Assembly: GCA_903861835.1 (NCBI GenBank)
Contig: CAIOVX010000022.1
Span: 44,831 to 108,830, forward strand
Direction: 5' to 3'
Source of the DNA: Candidatus Firestoneibacteriota bacterium
GTDB lineage: Bacteria; Oederibacteriota; D2-FULL-39-29; CAIOVX01
DNA length: 64,000 nucleotides
A program made the translations under genes and the position numbers. The notes beneath the pieces were generated by a model, which was not told the DNA's origin, did no database searches, and saw only the letters and a program-made list of their open reading frames with translations. Position 1 is the stretch's first letter; every line of letters begins with the position of its first letter. Positions 26,243 through 34,296 of the stretch are shown here, piece by piece.

Positions 26243-27343
26243 ATGAATTCAAGAGAGCGTTTTGTAGGGGCTTTGACAGGGGCTAAAATTGACCGTGTCC
26301 CGTTTATGGTTGTCTTCGGCGGGGAAGGAGCGGTGGCTCCGGAATGGGAGGCGAAAGAACCCGGACTTTCAAAAAAAATTGACGGAATTCTAAAATTTGA
26401 AGGGCCCTACAGGGGCTGGCAGGATACCTGGGTTAACACCTTCCTTGTCGGGGAGCCGGATCCTGTGGTGGTTGAGGAGAACGAAGAACGGAAGATTATC
26501 AGGACCGGCTGCGGCGGCCTGAAACTTGTTTCAAAACACGGTGATTTTCATTCCGCTGTGCTGGAAGCCCCTGTCAAAAGCAGGAAGGACTGGGAGAACA
26601 TCAGAGACAGGTTTTTAGATCCAAATGACGAAAGAAGATTCCCGGGAAACTGGAAGGAAAAATGCGCGGAGTACAATAAAAGGGATTATGCGCTTGGCCT
26701 GAACCTCCAGGGGGTTTACAATACCGCGCGGATGCTTATGGGGGACGAGGGGCTTTCCTACGCGTTCTATGACGACCCTGAGCTTGTGAGCGAGATTATG
26801 GGCACGGTTACCGATAGGGTCTTGAAAATATTCCAAAAGATGTGTTTGGGTGTCAAACAGTTTGACCTTATTGAAAGCTGGGAGGCGATGGCTTTTAACG
26901 GCGGGAGCATGGTCTCCCCGGATACCTTCAGGCAATTCATAAAACCTAATTACCTGAAACTCGCGGGGTTTGCGAAGGACCGCAATATCGAGATACTGCT
27001 CGGAGACAGCCATGGGTTTATTGAAGACCTGGCGGCTCTTTTTCTGGAAAGCGGTTTTACCGCAATGTATCCTTTTGAGGCCCAGGCAGGCAATGATGTG
27101 GGAAGGGTTATGGATAAGTACCCTCAGCTCGGTATCATAGGCGGGTTGGATAAGAACGCGATGGCGAAAGGCAGGAAAGCTGTGGACGCCGAGATAGAAA
27201 AGGCCCGCCGGCTTCTGAAAAGACGCGGGAGATTTATGCCGGGCCAGGATTATTTCCCGCTTGGCGATATTTCCTTTGAGAATTATAAGTATTTCATGGA
27301 AGAGTTGAGGAAGGCAGTCCTGGAATCAGAGCGGCAGGGATAA
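26243..27343 (+). CDS. Uroporphyrinogen decarboxylase-family protein (URO-D, MtaA-like)
   Basis: A 366-residue TIM-barrel protein of the URO-D superfamily, which includes heme-pathway HemE and corrinoid:coenzyme methyltransferases (MtaA, CmuA). It opens with NSRERFVGALTGAKIDRVPF, the usual start of the non-HemE subfamily. The HemE N-terminal RQAGR-type motif is absent, so heme synthesis is unlikely. The loop that carries the HxC zinc motif in MtaA reads LLGDSHGFIEDL here, so zinc binding of that kind is not supported. The ATG at 26243 has GGAGG upstream. Its stop overlaps the EamA gene (TAATG). Confidence 0.82.
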   Translation: MNSRERFVGALTGAKIDRVPFMVVFGGEGAVAPEWEAKEPGLSKKIDGILKFEGPYRGWQDTWVNTFLVGEPDPVVVEENEERKIIRTGCGGLKLVSKHGDFHSAVLEAPVKSRKDWENIRDRFLDPNDERRFPGNWKEKCAEYNKRDYALGLNLQGVYNTARMLMGDEGLSYAFYDDPELVSEIMGTVTDRVLKIFQKMCLGVKQFDLIESWEAMAFNGGSMVSPDTFRQFIKPNYLKLAGFAKDRNIEILLGDSHGFIEDLAALFLESGFTAMYPFEAQAGNDVGRVMDKYPQLGIIGGLDKNAMAKGRKAVDAEIEKARRLLKRRGRFMPGQDYFPLGDISFENYKYFMEELRKAVLESERQG

Positions 27344-28236
27344 TGGAACTGATAGCTTCCCCGAAAAAACGCGAGTTTACCGGAACCCTCGGGATACTTC
27401 TTGCCTGCGCCATCTGGGGTTCGTCTTTCTTTATGGTCAAGGATGTTGTAACCTACCGCCTTCATCCCTGGTTACTGACTTCCTGCGCGACAAGTCTTTC
27501 AGCGCTTGTGATGTTCCTGATAGCGAAAGCTTCAGGCAAGAACCCTTTCAGCAATTTCGGTTCAGGTCTAGCCCTGGGGATCATTCTGGCATTTATTCTC
27601 CTGCCGCAGGGATTCGGGATGCAATTTACCACGGCCTCCAACTCGGCGTTCATCACAGGCCTCTTTATACTTTTTGTGCCGCTTGTGAATTATTTTATAT
27701 TTAAAAGGAAGCCTGCAAAGGAAGTATTTTTCTCGGTTCCGGTCGCTTTGCTTGGCCTATGGTTCCTGACAGGAGGCATCGGAGGGATAAATACAGGGGA
27801 TTTGCTTACAATGATAACGGCTGTTGCCTGCGCGTTCCACGTGTTGTACGCGGACAGGTTCATCAAGGAGGGAATCGACCCGGTGATTATTTCTTTCCAG
27901 CAATACGCCACCGTGGCGGTTTGCGCCATTATTATGTCGTGTCTTTTCGGGCGCCTCCCGGAGCATTTTGCGCCGAAAACCGGACTGGTAATCCTATATC
28001 TCGCGCTTCTTCCCAACTGCGCCGCATTCTTTCTGCAGTTTGCCGCGCAGAAAACAGTGGCGCCTTTCAAGGTATCACTGTTATTCCTTTCAGAATCAGT
28101 CTTTGCGGCTGCATTCGCGTGGACCCTGGGCGGGGAACCGTTCATTCCGCTGAAGGCTGCCGGCGGTGCGCTGATGATCTCTGCAATGGTAATGGCGGAG
28201 GTTGCTTCAATGAGACATTCCGCAAAAAAGCCCTAA
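27343..28236 (+). CDS. EamA/DMT-family transporter
   Basis: A 297-residue, ten-helix drug/metabolite transporter with two EamA repeats. It opens with GILLACAIWGSSFFMVKDVV, the family's first helix, and the second repeat contains LLTMITAVACAFHVLYADRF. Substrates in the family include amino acids and metabolites and cannot be predicted. It is coupled to the URO-D gene by overlap, which suggests it moves a substrate or product of that protein. Confidence 0.87.
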   Translation: MELIASPKKREFTGTLGILLACAIWGSSFFMVKDVVTYRLHPWLLTSCATSLSALVMFLIAKASGKNPFSNFGSGLALGIILAFILLPQGFGMQFTTASNSAFITGLFILFVPLVNYFIFKRKPAKEVFFSVPVALLGLWFLTGGIGGINTGDLLTMITAVACAFHVLYADRFIKEGIDPVIISFQQYATVAVCAIIMSCLFGRLPEHFAPKTGLVILYLALLPNCAAFFLQFAAQKTVAPFKVSLLFLSESVFAAAFAWTLGGEPFIPLKAAGGALMISAMVMAEVASMRHSAKKP

Positions 28237-28241
28237 AAGAA

Positions 28242-28272
28242 AAAGAGGGAGGCGATATCCGCCACCCTCTTT
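28242..28272. terminator. Bidirectional terminator between EamA gene and trpB
   Basis: AAAGAGGG/CCCTCTTT with an inner GGCG/CGCC stem. T-rich on both strands (TTTGTTT on plus; the minus reading ends in TTTTTCTTTT). It separates convergent genes. Confidence 0.8.
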
Positions 28273-28276
28273 GTTT

Positions 28277-28312
28277 ACGTTAAAAACGTTAAGAACGTTA
28301 CGAACGTTACGA
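28277..28312 (-). repeat. Nonamer minisatellite after trpB
   Basis: Four units reading ACGTTAAAA, ACGTTAAGA, ACGTTACGA, ACGTTACGA on the plus strand, which is the minus-strand sense of the same nonamer as at 9071. It lies 14 bases past the trpB stop in trpB's sense. Confidence 0.8.
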
Positions 28313-28326
28313 ACACCCATGTCTGT

Positions 28327-29682
28327 TTATTTTATATCAGGAAGCTCTTTTATACACCTATCCATATCTTTTTGATCAAACTCCACATCCACCATCTTGC
28401 CCGAAAGGTAGCTCTCGTATGCGGAGAGGTCGAAATGGCCGTGCCCGCTTAGATTGATAACGATGGCTTTCTCTTTCTTTGTTTCCCTGCAGATTATGGC
28501 CTCGTCAATAGCCGCCCTTATTGCATGCGAACTTTCCGGCGCCGGAAGCAGGCCTTCGCTCTTCGCGAAGAGGACCGCCGCTTCAAAGCAGGGTATCTGC
28601 TTGTAAGACCTGGCTTCTACGAGTTTCTTATTTACGAGGTAGCTGACGATAGGAGAATCTCCGTGGTAGCGGAGCCCGCCGGCGTGAATCCCGGACGGCA
28701 TAAAATTATGCCCAAGCGTGTACATTTTTGCAAGAGGCATAAGTTTCGCTTCATCGCCGAAATCGTATCTGTACGGGCCCTTTGTGAGCGTCGGGCAGGC
28801 CGCGGGTTCAACGGCGAGGAATCTTATATCTTTGCCTTTCATTTTTTCCGCGACGAACGGGAAGACCGCGCCGGCAAAATTTGAACCGCCGCCGACACAG
28901 GCCGAAATGATATCCGGGTAATCGCCGATCATCTCCATCTGTTTCTTTATCTCAAGGCCGATGATGGTCTGGTGCATGCAGACGTGGTTCAATACGCTTC
29001 CCAGGCAGTATTTTGTGTCGTCGTGGGTAGCCGCGTCTTCAACCGCTTCAGAAATAGCGATGCCAAGCGAGCCGAGGGAGTTGGAATCCTTCTTCAGGAC
29101 TTCCTGTCCCGCGTGCGTCAATTTTGACGGGGACGCGAAAACTTCAGCGCCGTAGGTCTGCATCAGGAAACGCCTGTAGGGTTTCTGGTCGTACGAGACC
29201 CTTACCATATATACGGTGCACTTTAGGCCGAAGAACTGGGTCGCGAAGGACATAGCGCTTCCCCACTGTCCGGCTCCGGTCTCGGTTGCCATTCTCTTTA
29301 CGCCCTCGGCCTTGTTGTAGTAGGCCTGGGGGATGGCGGTGTTCAGCTTGTGGCTTCCCGCCGCGGAGACGCTCTCGTTCTTATAATATATTCTTGCAGG
29401 GGTCTTCAGTCTTTTTTCAAGGTTAAAGGCTCTGCAGAGAGGAGACGGGCGCCAGACTTTATAAGCGGATTTTACTTCATCCGGTATGGGTATCCATTTT
29501 TGGGTGGAGACTTCTTGTTTGATTATTTCCATCGGAAAGACCGGAGCGAAATCCGCCGGTCCCGCGGGGACTCCGTCAGCCCTGATAATCGGGGGAAGCG
29601 GTTCCGGGAGGTCTGCCGCGATGTTGTACCATTCTGTCGGCATTTCTTTTTCGGAAAGTATCACTTTGTTGAGCTCTGCCAT
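28327..29682 (-). CDS. trpB: Tryptophan synthase beta-like PLP enzyme (TrpB2 type)
   Basis: A 451-residue fold-type II PLP enzyme. It is longer than standard TrpB (~400) and has the TrpB2 pattern: N-terminal MPTEWYNIAADLPEPLPP, PLP lysine in SAAGSHKLNTAI, ETGAGQWGSAMSFA, and CVGGGSNFAGAVFPF for phosphate binding. It condenses indole (or indole-like substrate) with serine. There is no trpA beside it, usual for TrpB2, which may salvage free indole. The ATG at 29682 follows GGAGG. Own promoter at 29711-29739. Confidence 0.9.
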   Translation of the reverse strand: MAELNKVILSEKEMPTEWYNIAADLPEPLPPIIRADGVPAGPADFAPVFPMEIIKQEVSTQKWIPIPDEVKSAYKVWRPSPLCRAFNLEKRLKTPARIYYKNESVSAAGSHKLNTAIPQAYYNKAEGVKRMATETGAGQWGSAMSFATQFFGLKCTVYMVRVSYDQKPYRRFLMQTYGAEVFASPSKLTHAGQEVLKKDSNSLGSLGIAISEAVEDAATHDDTKYCLGSVLNHVCMHQTIIGLEIKKQMEMIGDYPDIISACVGGGSNFAGAVFPFVAEKMKGKDIRFLAVEPAACPTLTKGPYRYDFGDEAKLMPLAKMYTLGHNFMPSGIHAGGLRYHGDSPIVSYLVNKKLVEARSYKQIPCFEAAVLFAKSEGLLPAPESSHAIRAAIDEAIICRETKKEKAIVINLSGHGHFDLSAYESYLSGKMVDVEFDQKDMDRCIKELPDIK

Positions 29683-29710
29683 ATGAATCCTCCGGTAAGC
29701 AATTTGTTCA

Positions 29711-29739
29711 ATTATATAGAAGGGGAAGGGAATATTCAA
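29711..29739 (-). promoter_or_regulatory. Promoter of trpB
   Basis: Minus strand TTGAAT, 17-bp spacer, TATAAT at 29716-29711. Its -35 box lies one base away from the -35 of the divergent promoter at 29741. Confidence 0.65.
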
Positions 29740-29740
29740 T

Positions 29741-29769
29741 TTGATTTTGGCATATTAAAGGGCTATATT
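29741..29769 (+). promoter_or_regulatory. Promoter of the exported protein pair
   Basis: TTGATT at 29741, 17-bp spacer, TATATT at 29764. Back to back with the trpB promoter, so one bound protein could affect both. Confidence 0.55.
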
Positions 29770-29850
29770 ACAGAATGATTACCCGGACATATCTTAGGGT
29801 TTATCCGTGGAATCGTCAACAGGCAATTCAACTATTTGTGCGGAGGTAAT

Positions 29851-30441
29851 ATGAAGAAATTTGCCCTGCTGGTCTCGCTTCTCGCTTTTTTCGCGCTTTC
29901 CTTGCCGGCAAAAATAATGATTCCTGTGAATATTGATAAAGGAGAGATGTTTGACGACAACACGGAGAAGGTGGAAGTGTCTCTCGCGGAAGAGAATACC
30001 GGCGGGGGCGCTGCCCTGAGTTTGCTGGCGGCCTATCCGGCCGAAGGCGGCTGGGCGGGTTTCTGGATGCCGAAAAAGAGCGCCTGGGCCGGATTCAAAA
30101 GCCTCAATTGTTTTGTCTATAGCGCGGCCAAAGAGAAGTTTACGATGTCTTTCGTTATCAAAGACCAGAATCACAAGGGCGGAGTCTCGGGACGCGGCAT
30201 GGAAGGCTGGGAAGTAAGAAAGACCTGGTATATGGTTCCGTTTGAGATAAAGCCCGGAATGAACGAACTTAGCATCAGCCTGGAGGGATTAAAGACTCAG
30301 GAAGGCAAGGATGTTGACCTTTCAAGAATCTATCACTGGGGATTTTACTACAGGTTCTTCCCCGAGCTTAAATGGGAATCGAAGCAAGCCGTTCCCGCGA
30401 CTGTCTGGATCAGCAAGGTAAGGCTGGACTCCGAAAAATGA
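29851..30441 (+). CDS. Exported beta-sandwich-like protein, function unknown
   Basis: A 196-residue protein with a clear signal peptide (MKKFALLVSLLAFFALSLPA). The mature part resembles carbohydrate-binding or galactose-binding-like beta sandwiches: GGWAGFWMPKKSAWAGFKSL, FTMSFVIKDQNHKGG, WYMVPFEIKPGMNELSIS, and the closing PATVWISKVRLDS. This is shape and motif similarity only. ATG at 29851 follows GGAGG. The stop overlaps the TIGR03790-like gene (ATGA), so the two products are probably made together and meet in the periplasm or outside. Confidence 0.7.
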   Translation: MKKFALLVSLLAFFALSLPAKIMIPVNIDKGEMFDDNTEKVEVSLAEENTGGGAALSLLAAYPAEGGWAGFWMPKKSAWAGFKSLNCFVYSAAKEKFTMSFVIKDQNHKGGVSGRGMEGWEVRKTWYMVPFEIKPGMNELSISLEGLKTQEGKDVDLSRIYHWGFYYRFFPELKWESKQAVPATVWISKVRLDSEK

Positions 30442-32345
30442 AGAAGAGGTTCGGACTGCTGGGATTATTGCTGCTTGGCGCCACTTTGATCTTTGCGGCG
30501 CCGGCCGGCAATGTGCTTGTTGTAATAAATGACGCGAACAAATATTCCGCGGCTATTGGATTGCATTATGCGAAACTTCGCGAAGTCCCGGAAGCAAATA
30601 TATGCCACATCAACTGCAATGACTCCAGCCTCAGTCTTAAAGAATATAATGAACTGCTGTTGCCGGAAGTAAAAAACCACCTCTCCGGCATTGCCTATAT
30701 AGTAATGTCCTACGGAACCCCGATAACGCTTAACCTAAACAACGTAACCTATTCGCTTGACGCTTTTCTCTGTTTTCCTTTTGACCCGATTGGCGCGCTT
30801 GAACCGTTCAAAGTTACCGGAAACAGCGAGAGCGGATACCTCGGCGAGAGGAATCCTTTTTATACGGCCGGGGGGCATTTTTCCGCGAACGGCCGGAGTT
30901 TTATGGTCACAAGGCTTGACGGGCCGACGGCCGAGATAGCAAACGAGCTGGTCGAAAGGGCTCTCTACGGCGAAAAATATATCACCAAAAAATACGGAAG
31001 GGCCTATATTGATTCGCGCGGCCTGACAAAAAGCAACAGCGGTTATTATGAACTGGACAAGGATATCGTGGACTCCGCGGAATACGTAAAAGCCGCCGGC
31101 TTCGAAACGACCCTTGACATTTTTGAAGGGGAATTTGACAACAAGTGCTGCGCGGACGCGCTCTGGTATTTCGGCTGGTACAAGTACAACAACTATAACG
31201 ACGCGTTCTACTGGAAGGTTGGCGCGGTGGGCATTCATTTTGATTCGGCTTCGGCTCTCGGCATCCGCGGCACAAAATGCTGGAGCGGGGGAGCCCTGGC
31301 AAAAGGCATTACAGCGACCGGAGGTTGCGTCAACGAACCCTACGGGCAGACTTATACCCGCGCCAATCTCTTTATGAAATACCTGATGCAGGGATATAAT
31401 TTTGCCGAATCCTGTTATATGGCGACGCCTACTGCCAAATGGATGATGACCTTCATAGGCGACCCTTTATACACGCCTTCAAAAAGCGCGGGGCTTAAGG
31501 ATACCGCGTTGCCTGAGATAAAAAAAATAGAATTGGTCAAGGGGTCTGATAATCCCGATACGTTCTGGAGAGTCCTTGTTGAATCCGACAAGTTTGTGAG
31601 GGTTAAAGCGGAATATGCCGGCGCCGGCGCGGACGCGAAAGAAAAGGAGACGGATTCTTTTTTCAAAAAGGCAAAACTCAATATGCCAGACCTTACCCCG
31701 GACACGGAATACAAAGTGAAAATCACCGTTACGGATTCAAGCGGAAATACGGCTTCAAAGGAAGCATCATTTAAAACCACGCCTCCCGTCCCGGAGCAGG
31801 TGAAGAGCTTCACCGCGCAAAAACTGGACAGGGGAATAGACCTTGTGTGGACGGCAAGCGCGGCGGAAGATGTTACAGGCTACCTGCTCTTTCGTTCTGT
31901 TATCGGAGGCGGGGCTGAACCGGAGAAGATAGCGGATTTGAAGAAGGACGCCGTTTCTTTTCAGGACCGCGGTCTGGCCAATAGCACTACTTATTGCTAT
32001 AACATTCGTGCGGTGAACAAGAACGGCGAGCTGTCTCCCAGTTGCGAGGTTTTTGCGGCGCCGACCGACCTTGCCGCTGTGACTGGCGTAAAAACGGAGT
32101 TCAAACTCAACGCGCTTAAGATATCCTGGGAGCCGGTGAAATCGGCAGGCGTTTCCGGTTACCAGGTCTACAGGCATGTCAGGAAGAAAGGCAATTACAA
32201 AAAGGTAAAATACACGGAAGAGAGCAGCGTCACAGACTTTGAGCCGAAAGCAGGCCAGACTTACTACTACAAGATAACAACAATCGGCAAAGGAAAACAG
32301 GAAGGCGAATCCACAGACCCAATAGAAGTGAAAATCGAGAAATAG
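30438..32345 (+). CDS. TIGR03790-like exported protein with fibronectin type III domains
   Basis: A 635-residue protein: signal peptide (KKRFGLLGLLLLGATLIFA), a TIGR03790-type N-terminal domain (residues ~25-350: NVLVVINDANKYSAAIGLHY, SGIAYIVMSYGTPI, GIRGTKCWSGGALAKGITAT, ATPTAKWMMTFIGDPLYTPS), and three beta-sandwich/FN3-like domains from ~360, ~451 and ~544 to the end. The TIGR03790 part has caspase-like alternation of strands and helices but I see no certain catalytic pair. The family is known by name only and recurs in Planctomycetota, Verrucomicrobiota and relatives. ATG overlaps the preceding stop. Confidence 0.82.
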   Translation: MKKRFGLLGLLLLGATLIFAAPAGNVLVVINDANKYSAAIGLHYAKLREVPEANICHINCNDSSLSLKEYNELLLPEVKNHLSGIAYIVMSYGTPITLNLNNVTYSLDAFLCFPFDPIGALEPFKVTGNSESGYLGERNPFYTAGGHFSANGRSFMVTRLDGPTAEIANELVERALYGEKYITKKYGRAYIDSRGLTKSNSGYYELDKDIVDSAEYVKAAGFETTLDIFEGEFDNKCCADALWYFGWYKYNNYNDAFYWKVGAVGIHFDSASALGIRGTKCWSGGALAKGITATGGCVNEPYGQTYTRANLFMKYLMQGYNFAESCYMATPTAKWMMTFIGDPLYTPSKSAGLKDTALPEIKKIELVKGSDNPDTFWRVLVESDKFVRVKAEYAGAGADAKEKETDSFFKKAKLNMPDLTPDTEYKVKITVTDSSGNTASKEASFKTTPPVPEQVKSFTAQKLDRGIDLVWTASAAEDVTGYLLFRSVIGGGAEPEKIADLKKDAVSFQDRGLANSTTYCYNIRAVNKNGELSPSCEVFAAPTDLAAVTGVKTEFKLNALKISWEPVKSAGVSGYQVYRHVRKKGNYKKVKYTEESSVTDFEPKAGQTYYYKITTIGKGKQEGESTDPIEVKIEK

Positions 32346-32367
32346 CCTCGTGTTTTCATCTGATTTT

Positions 32368-32396
32368 GTTTCGAATTTCGAATTTTGTGCTTCGAA
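32368..32396. repeat. TTCGAATTT-type spacer repeat
   Basis: Tandem TTCGAATTTCGAATTTTG followed by TGCTTCGAA, between the FN3 protein and cysE. Resembles the flanks of the palindromic block at 35933. It runs into the cysE extended -10. Confidence 0.45.
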
Positions 32397-32407
32397 CCTG
32401 GTTTTTT

Positions 32408-32416
32408 TGGTATAAT
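32408..32416 (+). promoter_or_regulatory. Extended -10 promoter of cysE (leaderless)
   Basis: TGG-TATAAT ends at 32416, seven bases before the cysE ATG at 32424. No good -35 at 17 bp. No Shine-Dalgarno fits between. Confidence 0.55.
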
Positions 32417-32423
32417 ACTGCCC

Positions 32424-33041
32424 ATGATATCCCATATTAAGGCCATAATGCGCAATGATCCGGCGGCCAGGTATATTGAGTTAGTCCTGTATCCCTGCCT
32501 CTATGCCATTTTTCTTCATAGGATTGCTCATTTTCTCTGGCAGCTCCGCCTGCCTTTTTTCCCAAGGTTTATCTCTCAAGCCGGACGGTTTTTGACCGGC
32601 ATAGAGATACATCCCGGCGCCGTTATTGGCAAAGGTTTCTTTATTGACCACGGCATGGGTGTGGTGATAGGAGAGACGACAAGAATAGGCAATAATGTTA
32701 CGCTCTTTCAGGGCGTGACGCTCGGCGGCACTGGAAAAGAGACCGGGAAGCGCCACCCGACGCTTGGTAATAATATTGTAGTTGGCTCGGGAGCCAAGGT
32801 GCTGGGCGACATAAAGATAGGGGATCACAGCTACATAGGCGCTAATGCAGTGGTACTTAGGGAAGTCCCGGCGCACTCCACAGTTGTAGGCGTTCCGGGG
32901 CGTGTTGTTAAGCACAAAGGCAAAAAAATTGCGCTCGAGATGAGTTTTGATCATGCCGGCATGCCGGACCCTTTGCTTGAAAAGGTAGCGCACCTCCAGA
33001 GGGAAATCGACGCCCTCCGCAAGTCCAAAAGTAAGAGCTGA
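32424..33041 (+). CDS. cysE: Serine O-acetyltransferase
   Basis: A 205-residue short-form CysE, making O-acetylserine for cysteine synthesis. N-terminal helices ([19 protein letters not shown]), then the hexapeptide beta helix with [17 protein letters not shown] (catalytic His-Asp), [35 protein letters not shown] and VVGVPGRVV. The start at 32424 is set by the extended -10 eight bases before it; the frame is open further upstream but that part lies before the promoter. cysK is not adjacent. Confidence 0.93.
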   Translation: MISHIKAIMRNDPAARYIELVLYPCLYAIFLHRIAHFLWQLRLPFFPRFISQAGRFLTGIEIHPGAVIGKGFFIDHGMGVVIGETTRIGNNVTLFQGVTLGGTGKETGKRHPTLGNNIVVGSGAKVLGDIKIGDHSYIGANAVVLREVPAHSTVVGVPGRVVKHKGKKIALEMSFDHAGMPDPLLEKVAHLQREIDALRKSKSKS

Positions 33042-33043
33042 GC

Positions 33044-34162
33044 TTGGATAAGAAGCGCCTCACCCTTATAACACTTGCGCATATCGTGACCGATTCGTAC
33101 GGCGGTTTCATCCCTATTTTGCTGCCGCTGTTGACGCGCGAGTACGGCATTCAACTTGCGGCATCCTTTCCGGCACTGATAGGTATTTTTGGTAATTTTC
33201 CGCAGCCCTTCATAGGGCACTACTACGACAGGACAAAAAAATACTTTCTCTGGATTGCTCCGCTGGGCGCCGCGTTATTTGTCGGAACTTTTATATATTT
33301 TGATAGTTACGCCCTTAAGGTTCTTTTCCTCATTCTTGGAGGGTTCTCAATCGGGGCCTTTCATCCGGAAGCCACCCAGATAGCGAGAGCTTCCGGCGGG
33401 GACAGGAAAGAGTTCGCCGCCTCAATATTTCTGGCCGGCGGGACAACAGGATTTGCCATCGGAGCGCTGGTCTGCGGCGCGCTGCTTCATTTTTTCGGCA
33501 AACCCGGACTTTTTGTCTGGGTCTTCGTCGGAGTTGCAACTTCATTATTGCTTCTTGTGAATGAAAAAATCATGACCGGTATCCCTGAAAAGAAAACAGC
33601 TGCAGTAGAGTTAAAGAGTTTGAATAAAGTCCCGGAATTCTTTTCAATCCTGGTTCTCGTTACGCTTGTCGTTTCCTTTCAGTCTCTGGTAAATACCTTT
33701 CTGCCTTCTTTTCTTTCGCAGAGAGGTTTCGGAGAGATGGCAAAAGGCTTCTATACTTTTTTCTTCGTTGTCCCGGGCTCGCTTGCCGGGATAATAGCCG
33801 GCAAGTTTGCTAAGGAGCGAGGGTTGAAAACTCTCGTGGTAACCTCTCAAATACTGAGCATAGGCTCAATGTTATGCTTTATTTACCTGCCCGCTCCCTG
33901 GTATCTGGTATTTATACCTCTGACCGGGGCCTTTAGCCTCTCTTCTTTTCCTGCGTTGGTGAGCCATTCTTTTAAGCACCTGCCGGGAAAGGCGGGAGTT
34001 GCCGGAGGGGCTGTAATCGGGCTTACCTGGGGAGTCGCCGGTATCCTAGCGCAGTTCGCGGGTTTTCTTGCAGGGCTTGCCGGGGGAATACAGGGAATGT
34101 ATCTATGGTTGTTAATTCTTCCGGCAGGAGCGGCCCTGCTGACGCTTCTTCTAAAGTTCTAA
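33044..34162 (+). CDS. MFS transporter (fosmidomycin-resistance-like)
   Basis: A 372-residue 12-helix major facilitator. The N-terminus LTLITLAHIVTDSYGGFIPI and the block GGFSIGAFHPEATQIAR fit the Fsr/YfkF-like subfamily. It begins at TTG two bases after cysE, so it is probably co-transcribed. It might export cysteine-pathway products or xenobiotics; the substrate is unknown. Confidence 0.85.
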   Translation: MDKKRLTLITLAHIVTDSYGGFIPILLPLLTREYGIQLAASFPALIGIFGNFPQPFIGHYYDRTKKYFLWIAPLGAALFVGTFIYFDSYALKVLFLILGGFSIGAFHPEATQIARASGGDRKEFAASIFLAGGTTGFAIGALVCGALLHFFGKPGLFVWVFVGVATSLLLLVNEKIMTGIPEKKTAAVELKSLNKVPEFFSILVLVTLVVSFQSLVNTFLPSFLSQRGFGEMAKGFYTFFFVVPGSLAGIIAGKFAKERGLKTLVVTSQILSIGSMLCFIYLPAPWYLVFIPLTGAFSLSSFPALVSHSFKHLPGKAGVAGGAVIGLTWGVAGILAQFAGFLAGLAGGIQGMYLWLLILPAGAALLTLLLKF

Positions 34163-34170
34163 AATCGTTT

Positions 34171-34230
34171 GATTACACAGATTAGGAAACGCTTTAATCT
34201 GCGGAATCTGTTTGTCTAATCCGCGTAATC
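34171..34230 (+). repeat. 13-mer repeat array upstream of rsmA
   Basis: One inverted unit GATTACACAGATT (34171) faces two direct units AATCTGCGGAATC (34196) and AATCCGCGTAATC (34218). Same arrangement as at 15929-16010. Confidence 0.7.
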
Positions 34231-34244
34231 AATAGCGGGTATTG

Positions 34245-34273
34245 TTGTATTAGATTTTGTTATGTAATATAAT
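34245..34273 (+). promoter_or_regulatory. Promoter of rsmA
   Basis: TTGTAT, 17-bp spacer, TATAAT ending at 34273. The start point near 34280 precedes AAAGGAG (34284-34290), so translation must begin downstream of that site. Confidence 0.6.
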
Positions 34274-34296
34274 TGATTTGTTCAAAGGAGCCCCGT

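Noticed and set aside
26243..27343. Calling the URO-D protein HemE
   Set aside because: The HemE N-terminal arginine motif and substrate-binding blocks are not present, and no other heme gene is nearby.
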